From Phytoseiulus persimilis (taxonomy: Eukaryota; Arthropoda; Arachnida; Mesostigmata; Phytoseiidae): DNA of 64,000 nucleotides. The stretch covers positions 15,434,745 through 15,498,744 of the forward strand of contig CM075102.1 in the NCBI GenBank assembly GCA_037576195.1, given 5' to 3'. Positions 12,601-25,251 of this stretch are shown one piece after another; the first letter of the stretch is position 1; every line of letters starts with the position of its first letter. The translations under genes and the position numbers were made by a program. Below the pieces are notes generated by a model. The model was given only the letters and a program-made list of their open reading frames with translations, had not been told where the DNA came from and ran no database searches.

Positions 12601-15600
12601 GGTCGTCGTCCTTCTCTCAGAATCTTGCCTCGATAAGGTGACTTGCCCGGAATCTCTGGACGGATCTCAGCACGGAGGTTCTCAACCGTTTCTCTCGAAA
12701 TTCGCTGCTTGTTCCCAAGCAGGTTCAATGATTCCGAATGCTCCGAACTCTCCATCCAGCTTTTCGAGCCTTAGCACGATGCAGGACGAAGAAGAAACGT
12801 TTCTCCATACCCCTACTCAACGCTCTCGTGCCCTCCCCCCGCCCCCGTGAGCACCGGACAGTCGGGTCTGAGCTCCATCCCACGCGAAAAAGTTGAGACT
12901 ACTATCCGGCTGGTGCTGCTTCCCCAAACTAGCTGGAAACCCTTCAACACACATGAGCGGCGGCCATTTTGTGCGTCCGGCAACCACGGCACGTCCACCT
13001 TGAGTACCTCGTTAACATCTCAGGCCATGACCAGCTACCAAGCGGCTTGACGGCGAGTGCGTGGCTGGGTGGCTAGACGGAGCGGCTACCGGCGGCGACG
13101 CCAAGATAGGAGTCCGCCGCGGGGTGGACGGATGTGGGACAGCTGCGAACCAACATCACCATCGCACACGTGCGATGGACTTTCGGCGCCATGGAACTCA
13201 GGGAGTGAGCGAAGCCCGGGAGAGCGGACGGGAGGACTCCTATTTCCAAGGCGGTGGTCCATCAGACCGTCGCCTCCGTGTCGAAGTTACATCACAAGAC
13301 GGCGGGAATCCGATTCACGTAAAAATTGATCCAGGTGTCATTGCTCACGTACTGCTTCTTCCTCGCCCTGTTTTCGTTCCACCGGTCGCGCGTTTTCTCT
13401 CTCGGCTTCTTCTAACTCCAACGTTGAAAAGCCCAAGGAGGGAGGGCGCGTCGACGACCGGCATCATGAATATATATTTATATGAGAGAGGCGAGACGCT
13501 GGATCGCTCGCTCAAACCCCTTGCCCCCAGATGAGGCAAAATTCGTATGAGCAAGCGAAATCTCCCCCCGCAGCCGATCTCCAGGTGTTCCGCTGATTAT
13601 CCTCGCGGATTTTCTTTTTTGCCCTCCCAACGAGGCTTGCATTCCCCGCCCAGCAAAGTTCTTCTCCGCTTGGCCTGGCCAAGTTCCTGCTCTTTTCCTC
13701 GAGCTAAGCTCGCTTCGCACTTTCCCCCTTTCGTGCGCCATTCTCGAGACTTCCCTCCGTTTCCTCGCTTCACTTTGAATCTCCCACCCCCGCTCCTTCT
13801 CGTTATCCGCCTTGGCGCCTTGATTCGAGTCCCTTAGTTTTCCTCCCGCCTCGATACCACCCTCCAGGTTTCTTGTCCCTCCAGAACAACGCTGCCCGGC
13901 TGACCGTGCAAAGAGAAAACAAGATGCCCGGCCGGCTCCTCTTCTAATTCTTCCCTCGCCGAGCCTTTGAGGCTGTGAGCTTTTTGCGGATATCGCGAGC
14001 GGTGGGCAGGCCGAAGCAGATCATCTGCTTCCCGGATGGATGCCCGCTACGCTCGTGAGGTCTGTTCGGCGCATAACGACTCGGCGGCTGCCTATGGAGT
14101 TCCCGATACGTTTCGATCGAGTCATTGCTGCCCTTGCCTGTGCGAACTGGGCAATGTGCTAGAGCGATATTCGTTCTTTGCGACAGATGGGAGGAAGTGT
14201 TCTAAAACGGAAAATGATTCGAATTGGGGGAGCAGCCAACTTGGATGAGAAATCGGCGGCGAGGAGAGGTTTCGGCGGGAGCTGGAGCTCGCGATAGTTC
14301 AATGCTCAGTACATTTGTTAGAAGGAGCGACCTCGATGACGGAGGGGAGAATCAGTTACTGATTGGAGACGGAGCTTGTCACCGCTAAATGACAGCGAGC
14401 GAAGCCGACGAGCGACCGACGTACGCTGCCAGCAGACCATTATTCATGCGGCGACAGGACAGCTCTTTGAAAGAGGAGGAAACTTCCTGGAAATGACCTC
14501 CATTCATGGAACTGAACCCTCCCCAGAACTCTCGGAAAGGGCGACCTCCGTTGGTGAGTCGGATGTCCCGAACTGGGCGATATCGTACGCAGACGGTGCA
14601 GAACAGTAGAATACAGCTTTCACTAGAGAGAAGGACGAGAGAAGACCGCTCCTCGATTGGTTTCTTCTCCCATTCCCCCATCTCTCCGTATTCGTGAAAC
14701 CCATCGCTTCAGTCCAGCGTCGGTCCCGAGTTCCTCAGTGAAATAGTTTCTTCCTTCGCGGCTTTTATCGCTGGGCGGAGTTCACTCCATTCTAGTACGG
14801 GGTGAAATTTGCGTTTCAAGGCAGATGCGATCCGCACACAAGCGTCTTTTTCTCTGTTCTCCCCTTTTCTTTCATTGCGTCCATGCCCTCAACAAGAAAA
14901 AGAACCGAAGACGCCCAAGAAAGCAGCGGCTGCGAGAGCGCCACTAGATTCTCAAAGACGGCCTAAGGCACGATTCTGAATAGAGTCGTACGACTTGTTG
15001 CAACACTTGGAATAATAACGTGCTCGTGGGCTGGCGACTGAAGAATGGGGAAAAACTGCCTCGGCGGGGTGAACGGAGGAACTCGAAGAAGAAGCGCATG
15101 CGAGCGCGGCGGCCGAGAGAGTGCAACAGATCCTGGAGGGGAGTTAGGGATGGGTGGTCGGCTCCCAGAGAAGGGTTGTATAGGCGACGCAAGAGATCTA
15201 AGGAGTGGCATAGTAAGGCGTTCAAGGCATTCGACGAAGTTGTAAGGGACGTGGAAGGGACGCTCGGAGGGTGTAAGTGTATAGAAGTGACTACAAAAGA
15301 TGGTGGGAAGCCTCGAAAACACGGACGGGAACCTGCGACTTGGGACGTACACTTTGTCCGGGTCCGGAAGTCGAACGACTACTACCCGCACTAGACTAGG
15401 AATGCCAAGCGTTCAAGTTTTCCGGAGTTGCTCAGTTGGCCTCTCACGTGCTACACCAGAGAGAGGTGTGGTAGAGTCAATTTCCTCCCTCCCCGTGGAC
15501 GCGCTGTTCACCAGTCCCAGCCTCGCGGTCGCTCGAGTTTATTTCCAGCGATGGTTGCGAGAAGTCGTGGCGCTGGATATTCCACCAACTTTCATTGCGA

Positions 15601-18600
15601 GACCCTGCGAGTTTCGTCTGAGAACGATGCTGGTTTCCCAACATTGGCTTGAGCTCTAGCATACGTGACGAGACCGGACCAGGAATAGGCACGCCAGACG
15701 CAGAGAGATCGACTGAGCAGGGCCTAGGAAGAGAGAGAGAGAGGGGAGCGTTCGAGCTGTAGGAGACGCGCAAGCTGTGTGAACGCGAAATTGTTGTGTT
15801 GCGCCCAGATGAAGAAGCTTATCGAGCAAAAAGGTTCTCAAGTGGCGCGGAGATGCAGCCGCCACTCCATCCACTGCGGCCCCGACCGTACGGGGAGGAA
15901 GATGGCCTACTGCTCAGGAGAGGGCGCCTTGAGAAAATATTGCCGCCGTTTGCTTTGCCCTTAACTCGCCGCGGCGGGAGGCCCATTCTGAAATAGACCC
16001 CAGTAGCTACCGCCTCAGACGTCGTTGCTTCACTCTGTTGGGCGACCGACTGCTACATTTGTAGGAACGCACTCGGTTATCAGACGGCTACAGCGCCGCA
16101 TATAAATGCCCGTGGACATTTAGGAGACGGGCGGGAGATTGAAGACGGGCGAGAGACCGAATGAACGATAGACAGTGAGAAATGTAAGGCAGACGACGAG
16201 GGGCTATTTCTTTTTTTCTCCAGACCAGCAAGTACTTGCGGCCGCAAGAGGAGGAGCAGTTATCACGTGGAAAAAAACACCAACTTCCCCATCGTCACGG
16301 CGTCCATTGCCGACCATGGGAACAGGCCACACGAAAGAGAGCATTACAATATTAAAAAGACTCCGGCGTTCAAGCGTGGCACCAGCACCAAGCCAGTAGC
16401 GACCGGAGCAGCACTCTTGGCAATGGTCGCACCTTCTTGTTTCCTTTCGGTCCACACCTCCCCAAGCCGATCTTGCGGGTGTTCGCAGCATTGCTCGCGT
16501 CTCAGGCTCACTCCGCTCCCTCGCTTTTCGCTGGCCTAGCCTCGCCTGACCACTCTCCTTACCACAGAGCACCGCGGCGCCATCTCGACTACTATCCGTT
16601 CGAGTTCCCGGGGTTGGGACTCGCCCGCGTCATATCTCGGAGCGAACAGATGCCAAGCTTCGATGGATGGTCGATGAAAAACTCTGCTCCTTAGAAATCA
16701 CCTCCCTCCTCCGCCCGTCCGTCCTGCCGACCGACCGACCGAGCAAACCGACAACCAGGCAAGCAGTCTGTGAACATCAGCGACGAGACTCCGATGAATG
16801 CAACTAACGACTTGCGAAGGAGAGCTGGATGGCCGTCCCTCGCAACTTCTGCCACTCGCTAGATAGGAGCTCGCTTCTTTGAGCTCGGCAATCACAGCCT
16901 GTGGAAACAGCCACCCCACGCTCACCTCGATGGGACGATCAATCGATTCGCTGATTGTGAGATTTTCTTTCGGAGCACGAGGCTGTAATCGAGCTGTCCT
17001 GAGTACGTCTATGGGCCAAACCTGCGCCCAAAACTAACGAGCCGCACAGGAGTCGATAAACATAGCATGTGGTGGATGGGAGCATCGATTCGTCCAGCTT
17101 CGCTAAAGCAATTGGCGAAAGAGTCGATGAGAGACATCGCTGCTCATCAACCACGTGAAATTCTGAGGCGGAGAGAGAACGCGACAAACCAAGAAACTAA
17201 TCTCGCGGAACCTCACTCACCGGAATCATCTCTTCACGTCTTTTTTCTCCTGCTTCGGGAGTAGGAGTTCGAGTAGGGCGCTTGGTTCCTTCGTTGGAAA
17301 CATCAAGGGTGATGCCCTGTTCGACTCAGAGCATGCGAGTGGAGTTCCGAGCTCGAATCGATTCGTCGCACAATGGGTCCTTGACATCAATGCAGGTCAT
17401 CCGCGAATGCAATGCGGAGAGCGAATAGCGGGTGCCTGAAACTCCCTGGAAAAGAGAACGGACGGACTCGGAATTCCTCTGTGCTCGTGAAGTTGGGCTC
17501 GGTGCGCTCAACTCGGTTCTCATGCAGAACCGACGACGTGACGCACAAGTGGGCTGAGAGAGGCACGCACGAACTCTTGAATGTATGTACATATGTGTTG
17601 ATAGAATGGCCTCGAGGAAGCCATTCTGTATTCGTTGCCAACGCCATTCGAGTGAGAATTCGGCAGCCGCTCCGGACTCTTGCAGCTGACCAGGGGAAGG
17701 AAACTTCGACGCGGCTCTGGTGATTCGCGGCTGCGGTCGCTCGTTGAAAACCGACCAAGTTCTTCGTCGATTGCCGCCGGTCTTCTTTCCCCCCAGCTGC
17801 CGTCCGCTCGGTTCTTTCCGCCGACTCTTTGCGAGTCGAGTCGGATCGCCGCGTTGTTTGCAATGCTCCACGAGAGAACGTTTCATGCCAATCTATCAGT
17901 GGTAACGCTCGATTCCCAATAGGGTAGGAAACGCGTTGGCGGGGGCAACGACGGCAGGTTTGACCTCGAAATTTTGTTCCGACGACTCCAGCGATGATGA
18001 AAAAATGGCAAATGGGGATCTGTCTTCTTCTCCTATATCTCTCGACTTCTTTCTCTTCTTCCGTTCGTCGTTTTCAGAAACGTTTGCTTTCTGCATCTCT
18101 CCCTCTGCAGTTTCTCTTCTTCGAAGGGATAGCGAAGCCCCGCAAACCGCCACCCTCTACTTCTGGTCCCATTCTTCGCCACGGGGCCCGTTCGGAAACT
18201 CGGAAGTTGAACCATCAGATGCTGCCGCTGAGTGGTGGGTGCGAAATAGCCGAAATTGGATACCTGCCTCGGAAGATAAATGGAAAAAACCCACATACAT
18301 CACCGACGAACGCTGGGTGAGTCGAGCGGAGTTGAGGTGAGCTGAGCAGCTTGGTCGAGCCGCGTCAAACTGGGTGGGTGGGGTGAGTGGTTTGGCCGAG
18401 TTCGCTGTCGGACCAACCATCAGTGGCTCAACTTCGGAAGGAACTTCGAAGCGAGCGGAGGGAGGACGGGGAAAAGAGGATCTAGCTGACTCGACAAGGA
18501 AGCCGGCGGAGGGGTCGCCAACCGCCTGGCTTGCGACAACACTAAAACCTGTATTAAACGATGTCGAAGAATTCATCGTCCGCCGAACAACAAGCCGTCT

Positions 18601-21600
18601 CCTGTGTCCGAAACTTATACCTTCAATGTCCGAAGAAGCGAAAAATCGACTTGTGGAAGCCGGCTGGAGTCTCAGCCAGCAGTGAAATGACCGATGCTCC
18701 TCACCAGGTCTAAACTTGCGTGCTGACTCGTGCAGAACCTCGAATTTAAGGGGAGCTCGACTTCGCGGAGTCGTCCCTCGTATTCAAGGAAAGACCGAGG
18801 ATTGATCGCCCGCGAGAGACTTGGACGGCTGCTTACTCGATCATCTGCTTGCCATCGACTGTCTATGATGAAGAGTACATAACTCGTCTAGTCGGCATGT
18901 TACTCTAGACCCCCTCACCCGTTTCTCAACCGTCTTCTGATCATACGGCGGATCGCAAGGGAGGCTCGCTCACTGCTCCCCTGTGAGCGCGTTCCGTCAC
19001 TTGGCGGCGTTTTTTCAGTGCTCGTAGCTTTTAATCAATAGAGGCTAAACTTGCATGCGGGACGACCTGCATGATTAGCTGCTCGCAGTAATTAGAGCGC
19101 TCTATGTAATGAAGCGCCGTCCCGTTTTTCGGAACTCGAGTTCATGCGGTCGGTGGGCTCATAGTTTGATATTATTTTCATTTCTCTCTGAGGAAATCTC
19201 ATGATTCGAGGAAGCTTCCATCCTGCCCCATCTCGGCACCAACTACTCCGCCGATACCAACCTAGAAGGAGCAAAATCGAGCCGAGGCTGGCTGGCAGCA
19301 GTGAGATTTGCACATCGCTCGGTCCGGCAACGCAATGCTAAGCGACTTGGAACGCAAGGACGTCGAGTGATGATAGCATAACAAACGAATACAGATTGCA
19401 GATGTTGACAGTGCGCCATGCGTCGCATATGGAATGAATTCTGAAGTGTGAGGTTGGGAACGAGCGACACGACCCCGACTTTCCGGTTAGGCACGCTCAG
19501 GTCCACAGAGGATGTTCCACAGAAATTCACAGCGCACGCCCTCCCGTTGCCAACCGCAACCTTCAACAGCGGAACAAGGACGACGGAACCTTCGTGAACA
19601 TTGTTGCATACACCCCACAGATCTCTGCGCTATGGATAGCAAAGCCGGAATGGGCTTGCTCGCTGGATGCTGCTCGACTTAGCTCAGGAATGAAAGTCTG
19701 GCTGGTTTCGAACGAAGTCGTTGGGCCCGTCAAGTAGAGCTGAGGAATAAAATCCAAAAAATATCACGGTAAGCCCGAACAATAGCGCAGCCGCACAGTG
19801 CCTGCCCCAGTTCCCACAGAACGGGGAGCAGGAAGAGCAAAGGGGGAATTGTACAAAAGTGCGGATAATAGAAACCCGACACCACAGATCGGATATCTTG
19901 AACCACCGCCACTGCTCCGGCTGCTTGGCCCTTTCCTTGCACCAGCGCAAACATTCCGCATACGGCGAGCACGATAACATAGGACTGCGCCGAGGTTACC
20001 GATCTGGACTCGATGGAGCACTGAGTTGGGAGGAGGGGGAGGCGGGACGGAGGAACGAGGATCTGGATTTCGAGACGTCGTAGCTCGGTCATGTTTGGGA
20101 CACGCAGTGACGTATGCAGGAATGGCCGAAGGGGCAGGGGTGCTCTGCGGGAGACCCCTAGATGCATTCCGCAGTACTGGCAGCGCGAGAGATGTCGCGG
20201 CTAAGCACAAGAAAACTAGACGAAGAGCGCGTGGATCTCGGATGTTGAGTCTCCTCGACTTCTCTTCAGTTTCTCCAAAAGCTCCAAATCTTCTGTTTGA
20301 ATTTGGATGCCGGACGAATATATATCTCTCTCTCGGTTCACCTCCGAGTTCGTGCACGGCGTCGTTCATATCGGCAGTACCAACTCCTGTAACCGAACGG
20401 AAATCGGGCGGTTCGAGTCGCGACCATTCGTGAAGCGAGGCAGACGGAGTTGACCGCCTCATGAGCGACTAGGGTTTTCAGCGTTTCCAGACACTCTTCC
20501 GCAGCGACTGCGAATCCGCCAGGCACCGATCATAGGTTCGGGGGCAAGTGAATTCCGCTCGGCTCGTTTCGAATGTCAATCAGGCCAATCGATGCACGCC
20601 TGCTCGCGTCGTTCAAGTGCGTCTCTCCCGGGTCGACCTCCCGCTGCATCCGTTTCCGGGGTCCCCACCTCCAGATATACGCCAGACTCGCCCCGAGCTC
20701 GCATGGTATCTCGAATACCAGACATCCATTCCGTAGCTCCCTGAGAACCGGACGAGACAGCTACCTCAAGCCCTATGTCACGAATGATGAAAATGCCATG
20801 TTGAAACGGAATGGTCCCGACGACCCTCGATTATTATTGGTGCATTCGTGAAAGCTGGGCCTTCTGATGTCTTCTCGTTATCCCGTTCGAATCTCGCGCA
20901 GGGTGTCGGAAAATGCGCGAGCCGAGCTATCGGGCACGACCCGCTGTCTGTCGGGTTGGTGAAACGAAGCGAAAGCATACCTGATAGCGAACGGAGCAAA
21001 TCGCGAATCGCTAGCAGAGTTTCGACGTCGTGGTGCAGCATTCGGCAGTGCAGCTTCGCAGTTCCTGCTAAATAAGAGATCATTTGAATTTCAACGACCG
21101 GCTGCAAATGCACGAATTGCTCAGACCATGCAGATACGCATTGTGTGAGGTGATGGACGCATTGTCAGACTGTACATACATCCTTGAATCTGAGTACGGC
21201 TAGCGAGCCGGTCGGCCGGAGGTCGACTTGTTGCTCGCTTGCGAAATGTGAGGTTGCGGTGCGTGCGGCGTGGCCTTTCAACTCTGCCATCTCAAGAGCT
21301 TTTGCCGATTACCCGCCGGCACCACCTGTGGAGTGGGATCATCGTCGTCGGGATCTGCCCGAGGGGCTCGATTCCATGCGGCAAACTAGTTCGCTCGCTC
21401 GTCGGTTCAAACCATGGATTGTAATGACGGCCCGGCTAGCTTTGCCTGCCGGCAATGGGGTTATGTAATGGAAGCATATACCCCTTATAGTGGCCATTAA
21501 GGCCGCTAGAGAGGCAGGCAGTCGCCCAGCTGCAAGGCTCGAGTGAGCTAGCCTCTATGAAGTCGCTGCTTTCTCGCGTGGAAGTGCTTTGCGCCTCCGA

Positions 21601-24600
21601 CTCTCGCATCCGCACACACGAACACCCAGACTCGCGCAGTGCACACCTCGTCCAACTGAGCTCGGCTCCCTCGTTCGGTCTCTCGGAAACCCCAGCCGTG
21701 TACCCTTTTTAGTCTTCCGGGTACATACATATATAGGAACAAACGTACATTCAAACGCTCGCCCTGGAGTCAAGACAGGCTCGGAGAAGTGCGCCTAATA
21801 CACCTGGCTTAATGGCGGACAAATCACAGTAACGGATTCGAGGGTGTCTCCCGCTATGGGCGATTGAACCTGACCTTATTGAACGGTTTCAGAGAACACT
21901 GTTGCTCATCCAGGCGTCCTCGCCGAGACGCAGAAAAACCAACCGCCGCCAGCAGCGCACTCCTTGACTCTGAGAGCCATACTCCGGACTGTTCCGTTCG
22001 TCGGTTGTGCGGATCCAGCGATGTCTTCCGTTGAACTCGAATTACTCCGGAATGACGCGGCGTTCGAGTGCGGACGATGAAAGCCTTGGGACCGCGCTGA
22101 GCACCCGATCAACCCAACGGTCGGAATCGAGTTCCGGCTCTGCTTTGGACTCTTTGGACGGTGCTTGCAACCGCCACGGTTATCCAGCAAGGGAGCTGAA
22201 CACTTCGACCGTTGCGCACCGCGAGTGCGCACCGCGAGTGCGGACCGGCGGGCTGTACGTGAACCTGAGATGCATATCCGGGAGGCTTCTCGTCTACTCA
22301 CAGATATCGATCGGTGTATTTAGCGCCACTGCCGCCCGCCATAGATTCCGCCGGCTCACTTTTCGGGCCAATACGTTTGCTCCGCACAAAGGCGCAGCAC
22401 GCACATTCACCCACCCGCTCGCCGAGACGTTCTTTACGCTGCTGTGTGTATGCGTTCTTTCGCTTTCGCCGAAGCCTCCTCACACTCCGCCGTCGTTTCG
22501 CTCGTGGCCCCGCGCTAACCCGTTTCCACCCCGCCGCGCCGTCTGGCCCTAGCCGACGTTCTGCCCGTTGCGCAGTTTTCCTATTTTCACCCGCGACCCA
22601 ATACGCTGGCCGCCAGCAAAACTTTAGCAGGCTACGCTGGCTAAAGCTTTTGTAGAAACGAGCGGGGGGCCTGCAGCATGGAGAAGATGAGAGGACCAAA
22701 TGCCAGCGCTATGATTTTCTCCGTGGCATGGTCTAGGGACTGGTTTAGCCAGCCCGAGCCCGCTTGTTGGGCGCTCGAGGTAACGACCGACAGACGAAGC
22801 GACTGACTTGGGGGCCTGAGGGGAGGGCCACACTAACAAGTTTAAGGCTCCGCCAATATTGATAAACTTACAGAAGCTGCGAGCAACGGTGCTAGCTGAA
22901 ACTCACTTTTGAGGAGAACCCTGTTTGATATTCATGGCTTATACGCCCTCGTTCGCGGGACCCCGGCTTCAACTCAACACACGCTTGGAGAGTCCGAGCC
23001 GTTTTCACAGACATTTAAACTCCTCGTACCCCAGTTCGAAGATCTAAACCCGGGACTGTATAACCCGACAAACACTTCGCGAAGTGTTGTGTTTTCGCTC
23101 ATTGTGAACCGTTTCGGGAGTGGAGCGCAGGGAAACGTGCACTTCGATGGGGTCAAATACTTCGGGACTATCATCGGGCAGTTTCTTCGATTTTTTCGCG
23201 GCGTCGTTCAGAAACAGCCGAATGCTTCGCCGGAATCCTCGGCCCCACGGATCGTTATCCGGAGAGATGTCAAACGAGGCTCAACTTCCCGAAACTTCCT
23301 GAAGTAGAGCAACGATCGCGGGGCATCACCCAGTGTGGTTAGCGGTTTGCTGTTGCTCGCACCGTTTAGAGGTTGACTCCCCGATGGCGTGCCGTTTGAA
23401 CGTAGAACTACAGTACCCAACAACGATGACAACTACAACGACGATATTTGAATGTCCATTAGTAGACACCAAGTACAAGTCACGCCATTCCTCCCAGCGC
23501 ACCTCGTCCATACAATGTGCATTTTCCACGAACCCTCTTTACAGAAACTTCGCTCTGCAAGCGCCGGAGTCTCATAGCAGCGAATCCCGTTTATCTGTTT
23601 TGATCTGAGGAAGATCATCTCCTCGCGGGCCGTGAGTTGATCATCCCGGACGAAATCATGGGGTTATATCTCATATTAGTTCTGCGAATGATGCACATCG
23701 AACAATGGCGACACGACAAACTCGGGGGACTATTTCTTACCCAAGCTTCTTTGTATTGAACTCCAGTCGGCGTGGTGAAATACTCAGAGTGGCAATTACT
23801 ACCATAGCGGGCTCGGAAAAACTTGGCATCGATGTCGACTTCCGCCCGCGCAAAATCATTGAGTTTTGAAGATGTGCGGAGCCTGCACGCCGGTGTCTGG
23901 CTCAATCTCGAACTGGCTTCCACTCGGTCAAAAAATTCACGCAGATGTGTCATGCTACGTGTCACAGCATTCTGTGGCCGCGAGCGCCGAATAGGACGAG
24001 CTCGTTCTCTAAGGACCCGTACGTATGGATATATCTCTTTTCACCCAAACTGAATGACTCAATCGTGGAGAGAATCAGGCGGAACATCGTTCTCAAATTG
24101 ACTCACGAGCCTTTATTCTGTCTTGAGATTGATAATGCTCTGCCATTCACCCCGAGATTAGTTCGAGGACCTCATAGCCAGCTCAGCCAAGCGATTAATT
24201 GAAAGCCGGTGTTCCTGACCGGTGTCAGTTGTCAAAGTTTCAACTTGGCGCCAACCGCTTGGGGCGCTGCTAGCGTAAGCCTTGATGGCGTCTGGTTCTG
24301 CAGCAGCGGCGGCGGCGTCGGCAGCCGATGAAGAATGGACTCTCGACTGCTGTAGCAACATAATAAAAATAACAACACAACAGTATCATCAGCAACAGCT
24401 CACTCTGAGAGTTCGAACTCGAACCCCGGAAGCTGACGTTTCGCTCAAAATGTTTTGCCGTTTGTCTGTGTGCGAGTGTTGAGTGAATGAGTGCCATCAT
24501 AACCCGATTTCCTAATCAAGCGAACATGAACTGAACGGCGAGCAAATGTGAAATATCGTCTCAACGACGCCTGAATGCTCAAAGGTGGGTACGGAGGCCC

Positions 24601-25251
24601 CAACGGCTCCGGGTCTGCAGTCAGAATTCTACTCCACTCTTTCGGGTCGGATCAAAAAGTTTAGGATTCAAGCTGTCGACTGCTATTGTTGGAAACCTCG
24701 ATCTTTCACAACAGTTCCTGTGGTGGCCATGATGCAGCGATCACCGAAGCTGTTCTCTAACAGAATTAAGAGGGAGTCGATGAATCGAAAACCGCTCCTG
24801 CTAAGTGCACCGTAGCCGCGCTTCGAGGACTCGTGTAAGGGTCTTGAGTCGTTATCTTTGGTTGACAACACGATTCGAGTAGGGAGTTCGAGCTGTTTCG
24901 AGTGGTATGGACCCTCTTCGCTATTCACGAAAGGATCGCTAAATTGAATCCCGTCGTATTGTCTCGATACGCTGCGATGGGACTCAACGTTGTCGATGGC
25001 TGGTTCCGATGTTCGAACGAATTTCCTCGAAGGCCGATGCGCAAATGTACAGTTTTGTTGTGTGCCAGGGTTAACGGCCGCATGCCCGATGACGGGTTTT
25101 GCTGCAAGTGCCGCTGCTACTATTTCTCAGAACCGTAACCACGTTCGAATGGTAAATCGTCACCGCCTTTGTTAGCCAGGAGCGGCGTGGCTCGTGTTGA
25201 GAATCGTGTATTTTCAGTGAAAAATATTCAAACTGGGCTCTCATCTTGCAG
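3685..25251. other. 21.6-kb gene-poor region upstream of Jarid2
   Basis: No gene with recognisable homology or a convincing exon chain was found on either strand. Open frames reach 220 codons (11,515-12,177, minus), but they are low-complexity and have competing frames on the other strand. The stretch contains homopolymer C tracts (5,305-5,315; 12,540-12,556), AT-rich TATA-like sites (for example 13,470-13,485, 16,089-16,096, 20,307-20,313 and 21,728-21,737), and an 18-bp perfect palindrome at 23,071-23,088. The Jarid2 start codon sits directly after a splice-acceptor-like TCTTGCAG, so an untranslated first exon and a large 5' UTR intron probably lie here. The rest may be cis-regulatory DNA. 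Confidence 0.4.

Noticed and set aside
19730-20167. Minus-strand frame with a hydrophobic SYVIVLAVCGMFALVQG segment and an upstream TATA-like site
   Set aside because: I could not find a first exon with a matching donor for the acceptor before this segment, and the downstream frame is not convincing.
21400-21430. GGTTCAAACC, resembling a tRNA B box
   Set aside because: No A box at the right distance and no cloverleaf-compatible acceptor or anticodon stems. No tRNA was found anywhere in the window.
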